Below, piece after piece: positions 52,303 through 60,937 of a DNA stretch of 64,000 bases. Below the pieces are notes generated by a model that had not been told where the DNA came from, searched no databases, and saw only the letters and a program-made list of their open reading frames with translations. The DNA lies in the NCBI RefSeq assembly GCF_024055635.1, contig NZ_JAMXMB010000027.1, positions 1-64,000 on the forward strand, given 5' to 3'. The DNA comes from Microbacterium yannicii. GTDB lineage: Bacteria > Actinomycetota > Actinomycetes > Actinomycetales > Microbacteriaceae. How positions within the stretch are numbered: the stretch's first letter is position 1; the number at the start of each line of letters is the position of its first letter. Position numbers and translations under genes: made by a program.

Positions 52303-52487
52303 TCCTTCGATCCCCGTTCCCCGCCTGGTATCCCCTCCCCCTCCGGGCGGGGAGCGAGTATGCCCGGCGCGGTGTCGTGAGCGCCTCGGGCGTCGCCCGC
52401 ACTCGTCGGGTCGCACCCGTGGCTCTGCCTCACCCGTCGTGATCTTGCGCCTCGGTCTCGGTCCGGACGCGTCGTGCGCCCCGCGAC

Positions 52488-53597
52488 TCAGGCCCTGCCC
52501 GGGTGCGGGATCTCCAACCACAGGTCGACGGAGTCCTCATCGCTGGGACCGCCGACGGAGGGCGAGCGTCCCACGACAGTGACCGCGACCCGCTCGTCGG
52601 GCGAGGTGCGGATGTACAGCCGGTCCGAGGCGGCCGATCGCAGCGCGTCCGCGAGCTGGGCCCGGATCACGCCGAGCTGCTCCTCGTCGACGCCGTCGAG
52701 CCCGCCCTCGTCGAGAACGGTGACGTTGGCGCCCCTGCGCCGCGCGCGCTCGAGCTCGGCGCGCACCGCATCGTCGAGCAGCCGGGGCCCCCGCATCTCG
52801 TCCCGGAGCTTGCCCTCCGCGATCCTCGCCTCGAGCCGGTCAGCGTCGGTCAACCGGCCCGCGTGCGCAACCGTTCGCGTGAGCACCGGCCCGGCGACGG
52901 CCAGCGCCTTCTGCACCTGCACGCGACGCTCGCGCTGACGGACCACCTGCGACGTCTGCCATCCGCTGGCGGCCCGCTGCAGCCGCGTGAGGCGCGAGGT
53001 GTCGCGTGCGGCCCGATCCATCGAGAACACGAGCAGCTGCGCGCAGGTCACCCACACGATGGAACCCACGAGGCCGAGCGCTAGCGCGTTCAGCGGACCC
53101 ATCCAGACCATGGAGGCCACCGTGAGCGCGACGATGCCGGTCCAGGCGGTCCACGGCCGGCGCCGCACCATGACGATGGTCATGAGCGCGCCGATGCCTC
53201 CGAGGTACCACGTCGCGAACGGCTCCGTCCGCGACGCCGCTCCGACGGCGACCGAGATCGCGCTGGGCACGATCACCGCACACGCGAGGGCCAGGACCTG
53301 AGCGATCGCGGGGAGCGGCACGGGACCACGGATGCCCTCGGCCAGCGCCTTCGGGTCACCATCGGCACCTGCGCTCGCTGCCGCCGCACCCGCCCCCGCG
53401 GCACCCGTCTGGGGTGTCGAGCGGGTCGATGCCGGCTCCCAGAAGATGCAGAGCCAGGTGGTCGCCAGGTAGAACACGAGCGCGATCACCACGACGAGCG
53501 GCTGCGCAACCGGTCCGGTCCACGACAGACCGCGTGCGGCGAGGTACGCCGTGAAGGCGACGGCCAGCAGGACCAGCACGTTCTTGACACTGATCAT
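52488..53597 (-). CDS. Membrane protein of a two-component operon
   Basis: Protein of 369 residues, not assigned to a named family. About seven hydrophobic segments lie in residues 5-200, with a disordered Ala/Gly loop at 58-85. The C-terminal 165 residues are cytoplasmic: a charged helical region (QVVRQRERRVQVQKAL) and a small alpha/beta-looking domain ending DLWLEIPHPG. Its ATG overlaps the histidine kinase stop by four bases, so it is the third gene of the regulator-kinase operon. The shared overall design with the kinase (membrane half, cytoplasmic half) suggests a partner sensor or an output component. Function unknown. Confidence 0.7.
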   Translation of the reverse strand: MISVKNVLVLLAVAFTAYLAARGLSWTGPVAQPLVVVIALVFYLATTWLCIFWEPASTRSTPQTGAAGAGAAAASAGADGDPKALAEGIRGPVPLPAIAQVLALACAVIVPSAISVAVGAASRTEPFATWYLGGIGALMTIVMVRRRPWTAWTGIVALTVASMVWMGPLNALALGLVGSIVWVTCAQLLVFSMDRAARDTSRLTRLQRAASGWQTSQVVRQRERRVQVQKALAVAGPVLTRTVAHAGRLTDADRLEARIAEGKLRDEMRGPRLLDDAVRAELERARRRGANVTVLDEGGLDGVDEEQLGVIRAQLADALRSAASDRLYIRTSPDERVAVTVVGRSPSVGGPSDEDSVDLWLEIPHPGRA

Positions 53598-54844
53598 GCG
53601 GTGGACTCCTGCCAGGTCAGTCGCACGACGGTCCCATGGGGGCCGGTCTCGAGGTCGGCATGGCCGCCGACGGCGGCGACGCGGGCCATGATCGACGCCC
53701 GGATGCCCAGCCGGTCGTCGGGGACGGCGTCGAGGTCGAAGCCTTCGCCGGCGTCGTGCACTTCGACGCGCACCCGCGCACCCGTCTCCATGACGGCGAT
53801 CCCCAGCCCCGCTCCGCCGGCGTGCTGGAGCGCGTTGGCCACCGCCTGCGTGGCGGCGAGAGCGAGAGCGCGGGCCACCCGTCCGGGGATAGACGGCCCG
53901 GCACCGTCGAACTCGCGCTGGATGTCGACGTCCACGCCGAGCTCACCGGCCGCGGCGTCGATCTCCGCCGCGAGCGCCGCGAGATCCCACGGCTCGTCCG
54001 TGCCCTCGTGCGCGTCCTGTTCGGTGTTGGCCAGCCGGGTGAGCGCCTCACGGGCCATGGATGCGGCCAGGGTGCGCTCACGGGGCGTGCTGGCCCGCTC
54101 GGCGGCGATGAGCGCCGCCAGCACGCTGTCGTGCATCAGCGCGGCGACGGCGACGCGCTCCTGCTCGGCAGCATCCGCGGCCGCAGCCCGGGCGTACGAC
54201 GCGACCGCGCGGGCGCGCGTCTCGTCGACGTTCACCGCCATCGAGCGGAACAGCCAGCCGAGGGTCAGGATGACCCCGCCCAGGATCAGGGCGAACGACA
54301 CGTCAAGGCCGACGGTGAACCAGAACTCGCTCGCGAAGCCGACCTGCATGAGCCTGACCACGCCGAAGAGGACGGGCGCGAGAATCGTCCACCCGATCTG
54401 GAGCGGGAAGGGGAAGGCCAGAACGGCGGCGAGCGTCGCCAGGTTCAGGAGATACCAGATCCACGGCTCGTCGATGGACGTCGACACGACGCCCGCCGTG
54501 GCGATCGGCCAGGCGACGAGCGCGAGCACGTACACGAGGGCGAAGACGCCGGCCGCGACACGGACGCCGCGCCCGATGACGCAGGCGAGGATCATGACGG
54601 CGAGCGTGCCGAACACCGAGATCATCAGGGCCTCGTGCCAGCCAGGCCTCTCGTCGGTCGATCCGAGCGCCGTCAGGAAGGCCTGGAGGCCGAGGATCAG
54701 CGACCCGAACGCTCCGCCGACGAGCGAGATGATGCGCTCGACACGGGACCGCGTGAACGATCCGATGCCGACCGTGACCTGCGGGGAGTGAGGAATCTGA
54801 CCCCACGCCGTGTCGAGCAGGCCGGTCTGCGCGTCAACGGCCAC
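53594..54844 (-). CDS. Sensor histidine kinase, NarL/DesK-type
   Basis: Membrane sensor of 416 residues. Six hydrophobic segments span about 37-200. The dimerisation helix has QERVAVAALMHDSVLAAL, with the phosphorylated His238; the usual Arg-Glu-Leu before His is Ala-Leu-Met here. The ATPase domain retains the N-box (AVANALQHAG, Asn337), DAGEGF and the GPHGTVVRL end. No periplasmic domain is visible, so the signal is probably membrane-related. GTG start, overlapping the response regulator stop by 11 bases. Confidence 0.87.
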   Translation of the reverse strand: MAVDAQTGLLDTAWGQIPHSPQVTVGIGSFTRSRVERIISLVGGAFGSLILGLQAFLTALGSTDERPGWHEALMISVFGTLAVMILACVIGRGVRVAAGVFALVYVLALVAWPIATAGVVSTSIDEPWIWYLLNLATLAAVLAFPFPLQIGWTILAPVLFGVVRLMQVGFASEFWFTVGLDVSFALILGGVILTLGWLFRSMAVNVDETRARAVASYARAAAADAAEQERVAVAALMHDSVLAALIAAERASTPRERTLAASMAREALTRLANTEQDAHEGTDEPWDLAALAAEIDAAAGELGVDVDIQREFDGAGPSIPGRVARALALAATQAVANALQHAGGAGLGIAVMETGARVRVEVHDAGEGFDLDAVPDDRLGIRASIMARVAAVGGHADLETGPHGTVVRLTWQESTA

Positions 54845-55511
54845 GCGTGCTGTCTCCCGGGTCGGCGGACGGTTCGACGAGGATGCCGTCCTCGACGGCG
54901 CGGTGCAGCAGGTCGATCTTGGTCGGCGCGGGGCGCCCGACTTCGACGTACTTGACGCGTATGCGCGTGATGTTCTCCTTCGCCGTGGAGTACGCGACTC
55001 CGAGCCGGTCGGCGACCACCTTCAGCGGGAGGCCTGCGGCGTAGAGCCGCAGCACGTCCCGCTCCCGCGCGGACAGCTGCGCGTCCGCGAAGGCGCGGTC
55101 GCCCTCGACGGCGCTGGCCCACTCGACGTTGTTGAGCGGCTCGCCCCGCGACACGGTGCGGACCGCCGCGATGACGTCGCCGATGGGTGAGGACTTGCTC
55201 ACCACGCCGGCCGCGCCGGCTGCGAGGGCCTCACGCACCGCCGCAGGCCGGTCGGCGACGCTGTGGATGATGACGCTCGATCCGTCGAGCACCAGGCGTC
55301 GCACGTTCTCGGTGACCGTGGTGCCGTCGCCGAGCGTCAGGTCGAGCACCACGACGTCCGCCGGGGGGTGGCGCGACAACGCGCGCCACTGCACGTACTC
55401 CGTGACGGTGCTCCCGGAGAAGGCGACGTTCATCGCCTCGGCACGGAGGCAGGCCGCCTCGAGCCCGAGCCGAACCGACTCGTGGTCGTCGATGAAGGCC
55501 ACCCGTGTCAT
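54834..55511 (-). CDS. LuxR/NarL-family response regulator
   Basis: Response regulator of 225 residues. The receiver has the acidic pair Asp8-Asp9, the phospho-acceptor Asp57 (VVVLDLTLGDG), a Ser at 84 in the Thr/Ser position and Lys106. A LuxR-type DNA-binding domain spans about 145-207 (LSARERDVLRLYAAG, VAYSTAKENITRI). It is the first gene of the operon, before its kinase, with TAGGCT six bases upstream of the ATG, so the mRNA is leaderless. Targets are unknown; it is divergent from the pseudaminic acid synthase gene with 68 bases between them. Confidence 0.92.
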   Translation of the reverse strand: MTRVAFIDDHESVRLGLEAACLRAEAMNVAFSGSTVTEYVQWRALSRHPPADVVVLDLTLGDGTTVTENVRRLVLDGSSVIIHSVADRPAAVREALAAGAAGVVSKSSPIGDVIAAVRTVSRGEPLNNVEWASAVEGDRAFADAQLSARERDVLRLYAAGLPLKVVADRLGVAYSTAKENITRIRVKYVEVGRPAPTKIDLLHRAVEDGILVEPSADPGDSTRGR

Positions 55512-55517
55512 TCGGCC

Positions 55518-55523
55518 AGCCTA
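55518..55523 (-). promoter_or_regulatory. Minus-10 box of the response regulator
   Basis: TAGGCT on the minus strand, six bases before the ATG at 55511. A TAGCCT on the plus strand at 55554-55559 probably serves the divergent pseI. Confidence 0.5.
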
Positions 55524-55579
55524 GCCACGTGCGGCGCGCGACCGGCGACCTTGTAGCCTGAATGAGCAGAAAGGCGACC

Positions 55580-56635
55580 ATGACCCCCCACGCTGTGATC
55601 ATCGCCGGGCGACCCGTCGGCACCGAGCATCCCCCATTCGTGATAGCCGAGGTCTCGGGAAATCACGGCGGCGACCTCGATCGAGCCCTCGCGATCATCG
55701 ACGCCGCTGCAGATGCCGGCGCGGACGCGGTCAAGTTCCAGACGTACACCGCGGACACCATCACGATCGACGTCGACGCACGCGCGTTCCGCGTCTCCGA
55801 CGAGCACGGGCTCTGGGGAGGGCGAACACTCTACGAGCTGTACACCCAGGCGCACACGCCGTGGGCCTGGCATGAGGCGATGTTCGCACGGGCGAGGGAA
55901 CGCGGTGTCATTCCCTTCTCGAGCCCGTTCGATGCCACGGCCGTCGCGCTGCTGGAAGGGCTCGACGCCCCGGCGTACAAGATCGCGTCGCTCGAGATCG
56001 GCGATACGGCGCTCCTGCGGACCGTCGCAGCGACCGGCAGACCCGTCATTCTGTCGAACGGCGCGGCCAGCTTGCTCGAGGCGACGCAGGCGATCCAGAC
56101 GCTGCGTGACGGCGGCGCCGCCGAGATCATCCTCCTCTCATGCGTGTCGTCCTATCCTGCCGACCCGCGCGAGGCCAACGTCCGCAGCATCCCGACGCTG
56201 CGCGCCGCTCTCGATGTCGAGGTGGGCTTCTCCGATCACACCCCCGGAATCGGCGCAGCGCTGGCCGCAGTCGCCCACGGCGCGAGCGTGATCGAGAAGC
56301 ATCTGACGATCTCGCGAGCAGATGGTGGGGTCGACGCTGCGTTCTCACTCGAGCCCGGGGAGTTCGCCCTGCTCACGCAGGAGGCACGGCATGCCTGGGA
56401 AGCTCTTGGCGACGCGACGCCGGGCTTCACGCCGGGCGAAGCTGAGAGCCGCAGGCTGCGCCGCTCGCTATGGGTGGTCGAGGACGTCCGCGCTGGGGCG
56501 GTCGTGAGCGCCGACAACGTCCGCTCCATTCGTCCGGCAGGGGGTCTCGCGCCCTCCGACTGGGCCACCGTTGCCGGCCGAACGTTCGCAAGAGATGTGC
56601 GGCGAGGGACGCCGCTGTCCTGGGACCTCATCTGA
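55580..56635 (+). CDS. pseI: Pseudaminic acid synthase
   Basis: Condenses 2,4-diacetamido-2,4,6-trideoxy-L-altrose with phosphoenolpyruvate to form pseudaminic acid; 351 residues. FVIAEVSGNHGG and VKFQTYTADT begin the NeuB-type barrel, KIASLEIGD and GFSDHTPG follow, and the C-terminal antifreeze-like SAF domain (about 290-351) starts at RRSLWVVEDV. The ATG at 55580 has AAAGG before it; an ATG six codons upstream is possible. It is the only plus-strand gene of the pathway and converges on the pseG-pseH fusion with a 27-base gap. PseI over NeuB/LegI is inferred from motifs and the neighbouring pseB, pseC and pseG genes. Confidence 0.9.
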   Translation: MTPHAVIIAGRPVGTEHPPFVIAEVSGNHGGDLDRALAIIDAAADAGADAVKFQTYTADTITIDVDARAFRVSDEHGLWGGRTLYELYTQAHTPWAWHEAMFARARERGVIPFSSPFDATAVALLEGLDAPAYKIASLEIGDTALLRTVAATGRPVILSNGAASLLEATQAIQTLRDGGAAEIILLSCVSSYPADPREANVRSIPTLRAALDVEVGFSDHTPGIGAALAAVAHGASVIEKHLTISRADGGVDAAFSLEPGEFALLTQEARHAWEALGDATPGFTPGEAESRRLRRSLWVVEDVRAGAVVSADNVRSIRPAGGLAPSDWATVAGRTFARDVRRGTPLSWDLI

Positions 56636-56662
56636 TCGGCGCAGCGACATCCGTCTTCCCCG

Positions 56663-58093
56663 TCAGAGACGCTTGACCCACCGTTCCCAACCGTCTGCAG
56701 GCGAGTCGACGGCGATGAATCCGGACCGTCGGAAAAGTGCACGCGAGGAATCGTTGTCGTGGCGGAGCTCGGCAGTGACGGTGCGTCCGCCATCCCTGGC
56801 GAGCGTCGTCAGAGCGCGATCGATCATTTGGCTTCCGATACCGCGACCGCGCTGATGCGGTGCGACGGTGGCCGAGACCTCCCATTCCCCGGGTGCGGTC
56901 GCATCGAGCCGCACGGTGCCGACAGGACCGCCCCGATTCGCGACGTACAGTCGGCGTTCCGGCCGGTCGAGTGAGCGCCGCAGCCAGGACAGATGCTCCG
57001 GCCAGCGCACCGCCTCGATGTGGCGCGACTGCCGCCGAACGAGCGGATCGTTGCGCCACGCGTAGAGTCGCCCGGCGTCGCGCATCGCTGCGGGGCGGAG
57101 CTCCAGCGATGCCGAGACCCGATCCGCCGCGACAGCGTCCCAGACATCAACCACGCGGGCGGCCCCGCGACCGTCGACGATGCGGCGGGCTCGTTCGGCC
57201 ATCCCCAGACGGGCGTCTGCGTCGGCGATGACTTCGGCAAGGTCGGCGACGGCGAGCTCGTCCTTCGACGGAAGGAAGCCTAGCCCGACCGCGGCACCCG
57301 CCGCGAGCAGCGTGTCGTAGTGATCTCGCTGGTTCTCCGCAACACCGATGAGGGCCATCGGCACTCCGAGCGCCGCCATCTCCCATACCGTCGTACCCGC
57401 GGCGGTGATGACGAGGTCCCAACCGTCGAGGAGCTCGGTCACGTCCGGACTCCTCGGAACAGGGATCACTCCCGGCGCCGGCCCAGGCGCGCCGACCAGG
57501 CCGACTCGTGTCACCCCCGCGACACCGGCAGCGGCCCGCGCGACTGCCGGACCGTAATCCGCAGCATCCGTTCCGCCCATCAGCACCAAGGCATGCACAC
57601 CGCTCCGTCTGGCGGGACCCGCGTGCGTCGCAGCCGCGGAGAGTCCGCGTCGCAACAACGCATGATCAGGTCCGAGACACACATCCGCATCCGCATACAG
57701 CTCGTGGAACTCATGGGTGGCGCGGGGCCCGGCGTCGACGATCACGTCCGCCGGGCGCCGACCGTATTGAGCGTCGGTGGCGGTCGAGATGATGGTGCCT
57801 CGCCCGCGAGCGAGAGCCCGGATGTCGGAGAATCCCTCGTAGCGATCGATGTGGATCATCGCTGCGTCGATTTCGGCCGCTTGCTCGAGCAACTCCCCCG
57901 AGTTCATCGCCGGCGGCACCACCGTGATCTCGGCCGTGCGCACCATCTGGAGCGCCAGGGGCGACTCGATCTCGCCCGATAGGACTGCGCGACGCCCCCG
58001 CGCGACGAGCTCTTCCGCAATCGCCACGGTACGGACAAAATGACCGATCCCCCCGCGCAGAGTCGCGTCGCTGCGGAACAAGACCGCGCTCAT
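56663..58093 (-). CDS. pseGH: Fused UDP-sugar hydrolase/N-acetyltransferase (PseG-PseH)
   Basis: Two-domain protein of 476 residues. Residues 1-325 resemble PseG, which removes UDP from the diacetamido sugar: GGIGHFVRTVAIA with His18, and VITAAGTTVWEMAALGVPM. Residues 330-476 are a GNAT acetyltransferase like PseH, which acetylates the 4-amino sugar: LRPAAMRDAGRLYAWRND, VAPHQRGRGIGSQMI and LFRRSGF. Both are complete, so steps 3 and 4 are joined. ATG start in an ATGA overlap with the cytidylyltransferase gene. It is last in the minus-strand operon. Confidence 0.88.
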   Translation of the reverse strand: MSAVLFRSDATLRGGIGHFVRTVAIAEELVARGRRAVLSGEIESPLALQMVRTAEITVVPPAMNSGELLEQAAEIDAAMIHIDRYEGFSDIRALARGRGTIISTATDAQYGRRPADVIVDAGPRATHEFHELYADADVCLGPDHALLRRGLSAAATHAGPARRSGVHALVLMGGTDAADYGPAVARAAAGVAGVTRVGLVGAPGPAPGVIPVPRSPDVTELLDGWDLVITAAGTTVWEMAALGVPMALIGVAENQRDHYDTLLAAGAAVGLGFLPSKDELAVADLAEVIADADARLGMAERARRIVDGRGAARVVDVWDAVAADRVSASLELRPAAMRDAGRLYAWRNDPLVRRQSRHIEAVRWPEHLSWLRRSLDRPERRLYVANRGGPVGTVRLDATAPGEWEVSATVAPHQRGRGIGSQMIDRALTTLARDGGRTVTAELRHDNDSSRALFRRSGFIAVDSPADGWERWVKRL

Positions 58094-58821
58094 CCCTCCT
58101 CGATCCGCTTCTGCGCGACGCCGGCGTTCAACGCGACGAGCTCTGCGTGCGCCTCCAGGATCCGCACCACATCACGCCACCGAGGCGGGCGCGGCAGCAG
58201 TGGCACGAGCGCGTCCAGCAAGGCTGCGTCCTCCTCGACGTCGAGCGTCACCCGCAGGTGGGAGGATGCCGGCGCGACGATGATGCCGGCCCGTGGCACG
58301 ACCGAGTCGACGCTGTATGCGCGGCTGGTTACATGGATGCGGTCATACCCCACCGCCGTGCGATCCATCTCATCGAGCACCTCACGCGAGACCAGCTCGA
58401 CATCCAGGCCGCGGGGAAGCGTGCGGTTCAACGTCGTCGCAACATATCCGAGACCCGGATCCCCGCGCCACACCGCGATCACCTGATCGATCAGGACCGC
58501 GTCAAGCAGCGGGCAGTCCGCGGTGAGCCGCACAACCGCGTCTGCCCGCGTTTCGGCCGCCGCGAGCGCGAATCGGGACAGCACGTCGGAATCGCTGCCC
58601 CGTACGACGCCCACCCCGCGCTCCCGCCCCCAGGCAGCGATCGGATCGTCGGCTGTCAGTGCCGAGGTCGCCACGACCACGTCGTCGACCTCCCTCGCCG
58701 ATAAGGCCGCGCTGACGACCCAGTCGAGCACAGGGCGTCCATCGAGCTCCCGCAGCACCTTTCCTGGAAGCCGCGTAGAGCCCATTCGCGCCTGTATGAC
58801 GGCAACGACGCGGGCGTTCAC
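58090..58821 (-). CDS. CMP-sugar synthetase (PseF role, SpsF type)
   Basis: Cytidylyltransferase of 243 residues. It begins VVAVIQARMGSTRLPGKVL, the SpsF-type version of the nucleotide loop, in contrast to the IPARGGSK of classical PseF/NeuA. LTADCPLLD provides the metal-binding Asp, and RGLDVELVS follows. In this operon it is the only candidate for activating pseudaminic acid with CMP. GTG start in a GTGA overlap with pseC. SpsF proteins occur with SpsE and SpsG in spore-coat polysaccharide loci. Confidence 0.8.
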   Translation of the reverse strand: MNARVVAVIQARMGSTRLPGKVLRELDGRPVLDWVVSAALSAREVDDVVVATSALTADDPIAAWGRERGVGVVRGSDSDVLSRFALAAAETRADAVVRLTADCPLLDAVLIDQVIAVWRGDPGLGYVATTLNRTLPRGLDVELVSREVLDEMDRTAVGYDRIHVTSRAYSVDSVVPRAGIIVAPASSHLRVTLDVEEDAALLDALVPLLPRPPRWRDVVRILEAHAELVALNAGVAQKRIEEG

Positions 58822-59957
58822 GCGCCGATCGCCTTCCTCACCGCTTCGATCACGTGGTCCACATCGTCTACGGTGAGCGAGGCGTGCATCGGAAGGGATA
58901 TCTCCCGTCGGTACCAGTCTTCGGCCACCGGGCAGAGGCCTCGACGGTAGCCGAGGTCTTGGAACACGGGGTGCCAATACACGGGGATGTAGTTGACCTG
59001 GACGCCGATTCCGTCAGCGCGGAGTTCTTCGAAGATGCGCCGGCGTTCCTCGACTGGGACGCGCACCGGGTAGAGGTGCCACATCGGGTCGGCATTCGGT
59101 GGGCAGCGGGGCAGCTCGATGCCTGCGAGATCGGAGAGCCCGTCGCGATAGCGCTCGAACACCGCGTTGCGGCGCGCTTTGAAGGACCCGAGGCGCGACA
59201 GCTGACTTGACCCCAGGGCGGCGAGCACGTCGGGCAATCGGTAGTTCAGGCCGAAATCGGCGATCTCCTGATGCCACGGCCCTTCATCGGGCCAGCGCTG
59301 CCGGGCGCGGTCGCGGACCAGACCGTGGTTGCGGAACGCGCGGGCCCGGTCCGACAGCGCGGCGTCTCCAGTGACGACCGCACCGCCCTCGGCCGTCGTC
59401 GCGTTCTTCGTCGGGAAGAACGAGAACGTGGTCACGTCGGCGAGACCACCGACCGGAACACCGTTCAGGAGACTGCCGAGCGAGTGCGCGGCATCTTCCA
59501 AGAAGAGCGCGCCAGCGTCGTGCGCCACCACCGCCAGGCGGGTCGCATCCACCGGCACACCGGCATAGTCGACCCCCGCAACGACCGCGGTGCGATGTGA
59601 TGCCGCTGCCGCGGCGGCGTCAGGATCGAGGTTGCCTGTGACGGCGTCCACGTCCGCGAACACGATCGTGGCGCCGAGGAGAGCCGCGGTGGATGCGGTG
59701 GCTGCGAACGTCAGCGGCGAAGTGACCACCTCCGTGCCGGGACGGACGCCCGCAGCGTGATATGCCGTGTGGAGTGCCGCCGTCCCGCTCGTAACGGCGA
59801 CGGCCGGAATGTCCACTCCGGCTGCACAGCTCACCGCATTTTCGAACTGGACCACCGCTGGCCCCGTCGTGAGCCAGTCGGATGTCAGTGCGGCGACGAC
59901 TGCATCGACATCGGCCCGGTCGATCGACTGGCGCCCATAGGGGATGTTCCTGTTCAC
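58818..59957 (-). CDS. pseC: UDP-4-keto-sugar aminotransferase
   Basis: PLP-dependent aminotransferase of the DegT/DnrJ/EryC1 family, 379 residues, expected to aminate the 4-keto product of PseB. SGTAALHTAYHAAGV binds the cofactor phosphate, FLEDAAHSLGS contains the Asp155 that contacts the PLP ring, and SFFPTKNATTAEGG carries the catalytic Lys184. GLNYRLPDVLAALG completes the family pattern. The GTG at 59957 overlaps the pseB stop (GTGA), which excludes a longer frame starting at 59999. Confidence 0.92.
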   Translation of the reverse strand: MNRNIPYGRQSIDRADVDAVVAALTSDWLTTGPAVVQFENAVSCAAGVDIPAVAVTSGTAALHTAYHAAGVRPGTEVVTSPLTFAATASTAALLGATIVFADVDAVTGNLDPDAAAAAASHRTAVVAGVDYAGVPVDATRLAVVAHDAGALFLEDAAHSLGSLLNGVPVGGLADVTTFSFFPTKNATTAEGGAVVTGDAALSDRARAFRNHGLVRDRARQRWPDEGPWHQEIADFGLNYRLPDVLAALGSSQLSRLGSFKARRNAVFERYRDGLSDLAGIELPRCPPNADPMWHLYPVRVPVEERRRIFEELRADGIGVQVNYIPVYWHPVFQDLGYRRGLCPVAEDWYRREISLPMHASLTVDDVDHVIEAVRKAIGA

Positions 59958-60937
59958 GCTGCGCTCAGAATCGTCCGCAGGTCGTCGACGCTCAGCCATT
60001 TCTGGTTCCGATCGGAGCGGTAGCTCTCGCCCTCGGGGAACGGGACGCCGTCCGCCGGCGTCGTATAGCCCCAGCCACTCAGATGAGGCTGCACGACGAA
60101 GCGATCCCCCAGCACGAGCGTGCGACGCGCATCATCCTCCGCGATCATCTCCTCGTGCAACTTCTCGCCGGGGCGGATGCCGATCTCGACTGTCTCGGCT
60201 CCTGGGGCGACGGCCTCGGCAAGGTCGGTGATGCGCACCGAGGGGATACGTGGCACATAGAGCTCGCCGCCGGTCATCACGTCGAACGAGGCGAGCACGA
60301 ACTCGACCGCCTGAGGGAGGGTGATCCAGAAGCGCGTCATCCGCCGGTCGGTGATCGGCAGCGGCTGGCCCGCGTTCGCGAGTTCCCGCCACTTCGGTAC
60401 GATGCTCCCGCGAGAACCCGACACGTTGCCATAGCGAACCACAGCGAAACGAGTCCGGTAGTTCGCGGCGTAGTGGTTGCTCGCGATGAACATCCGATCC
60501 GCCGCGAGCTTTGTCGCGCCGTACAGGTTGATGGGGCTCGAGGCCTTGTCCGTCGACAGCGCGACCACCCGTGCCACGCCGGTATCGATCGCGGCCTCGA
60601 TCACGTTCTGGGAGCCGCGCACATTGGTCTCGACGAATTCGAAGGGGTTGTACTCCGCAGTGTCCACCTGCTTCAAGGCTGCGGCATGGATGACATAGTC
60701 GACTCCGTGCATCGCGCGCCGCAGCCGACCGACGTCGCGGATGTCGCCGAGGAACCAGCGCAAACGAGGATCGTCGCCGAACTGCTGACGCATCTCGAAC
60801 TGCTTGAGCTCGTCCCTGCTGAGGATGACCAGTCGCCCGACGTTGCGGTTGGTCAGGAGCTCCCGGGTCAGTGCCTTTCCGAGAGACCCCGTTCCGCCCG
60901 TGATGAGAATCGAACTCCCCGCGAGCACCGAGGTCAT
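59954..60937 (-). CDS. pseB: UDP-GlcNAc 4,6-dehydratase (inverting)
   Basis: First enzyme of pseudaminic acid synthesis, 327 residues, an extended SDR related to FlaA1. The cofactor loop is GGTGSLG (14-20). AALKQVDTAEYNPFE, STDKASSPINLYGATK with Tyr139-x3-Lys143, and MTRFWITLPQAVEFVL are PseB hallmarks that distinguish the 5-inverting enzyme from the larger membrane FlaA1/PglF dehydratases. It is coupled at both ends: its ATG overlaps the coiled-coil gene stop and its stop overlaps pseC. Confidence 0.95.
   Translation of the reverse strand: MTSVLAGSSILITGGTGSLGKALTRELLTNRNVGRLVILSRDELKQFEMRQQFGDDPRLRWFLGDIRDVGRLRRAMHGVDYVIHAAALKQVDTAEYNPFEFVETNVRGSQNVIEAAIDTGVARVVALSTDKASSPINLYGATKLAADRMFIASNHYAANYRTRFAVVRYGNVSGSRGSIVPKWRELANAGQPLPITDRRMTRFWITLPQAVEFVLASFDVMTGGELYVPRIPSVRITDLAEAVAPGAETVEIGIRPGEKLHEEMIAEDDARRTLVLGDRFVVQPHLSGWGYTTPADGVPFPEGESYRSDRNQKWLSVDDLRTILSAA

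Larger units (their letters stand above)
51988..52487. other. 500-bp intergenic region between convergent genes
   Basis: No credible protein. It holds a second copy of the dispersed repeat (52078-52113), two perfect hairpins (52240-52266 and 52270-52302) and a stretch less GC-rich than the neighbours (about 52060-52260). The convergent genes on both sides make a bidirectional terminator likely. A small RNA cannot be excluded. Confidence 0.6.

Noticed and set aside
52122..52442. Plus-strand open frame of 106 codons in the 500-bp gap
   Set aside because: It runs through both perfect hairpins and has no recognisable domain or ribosome site.
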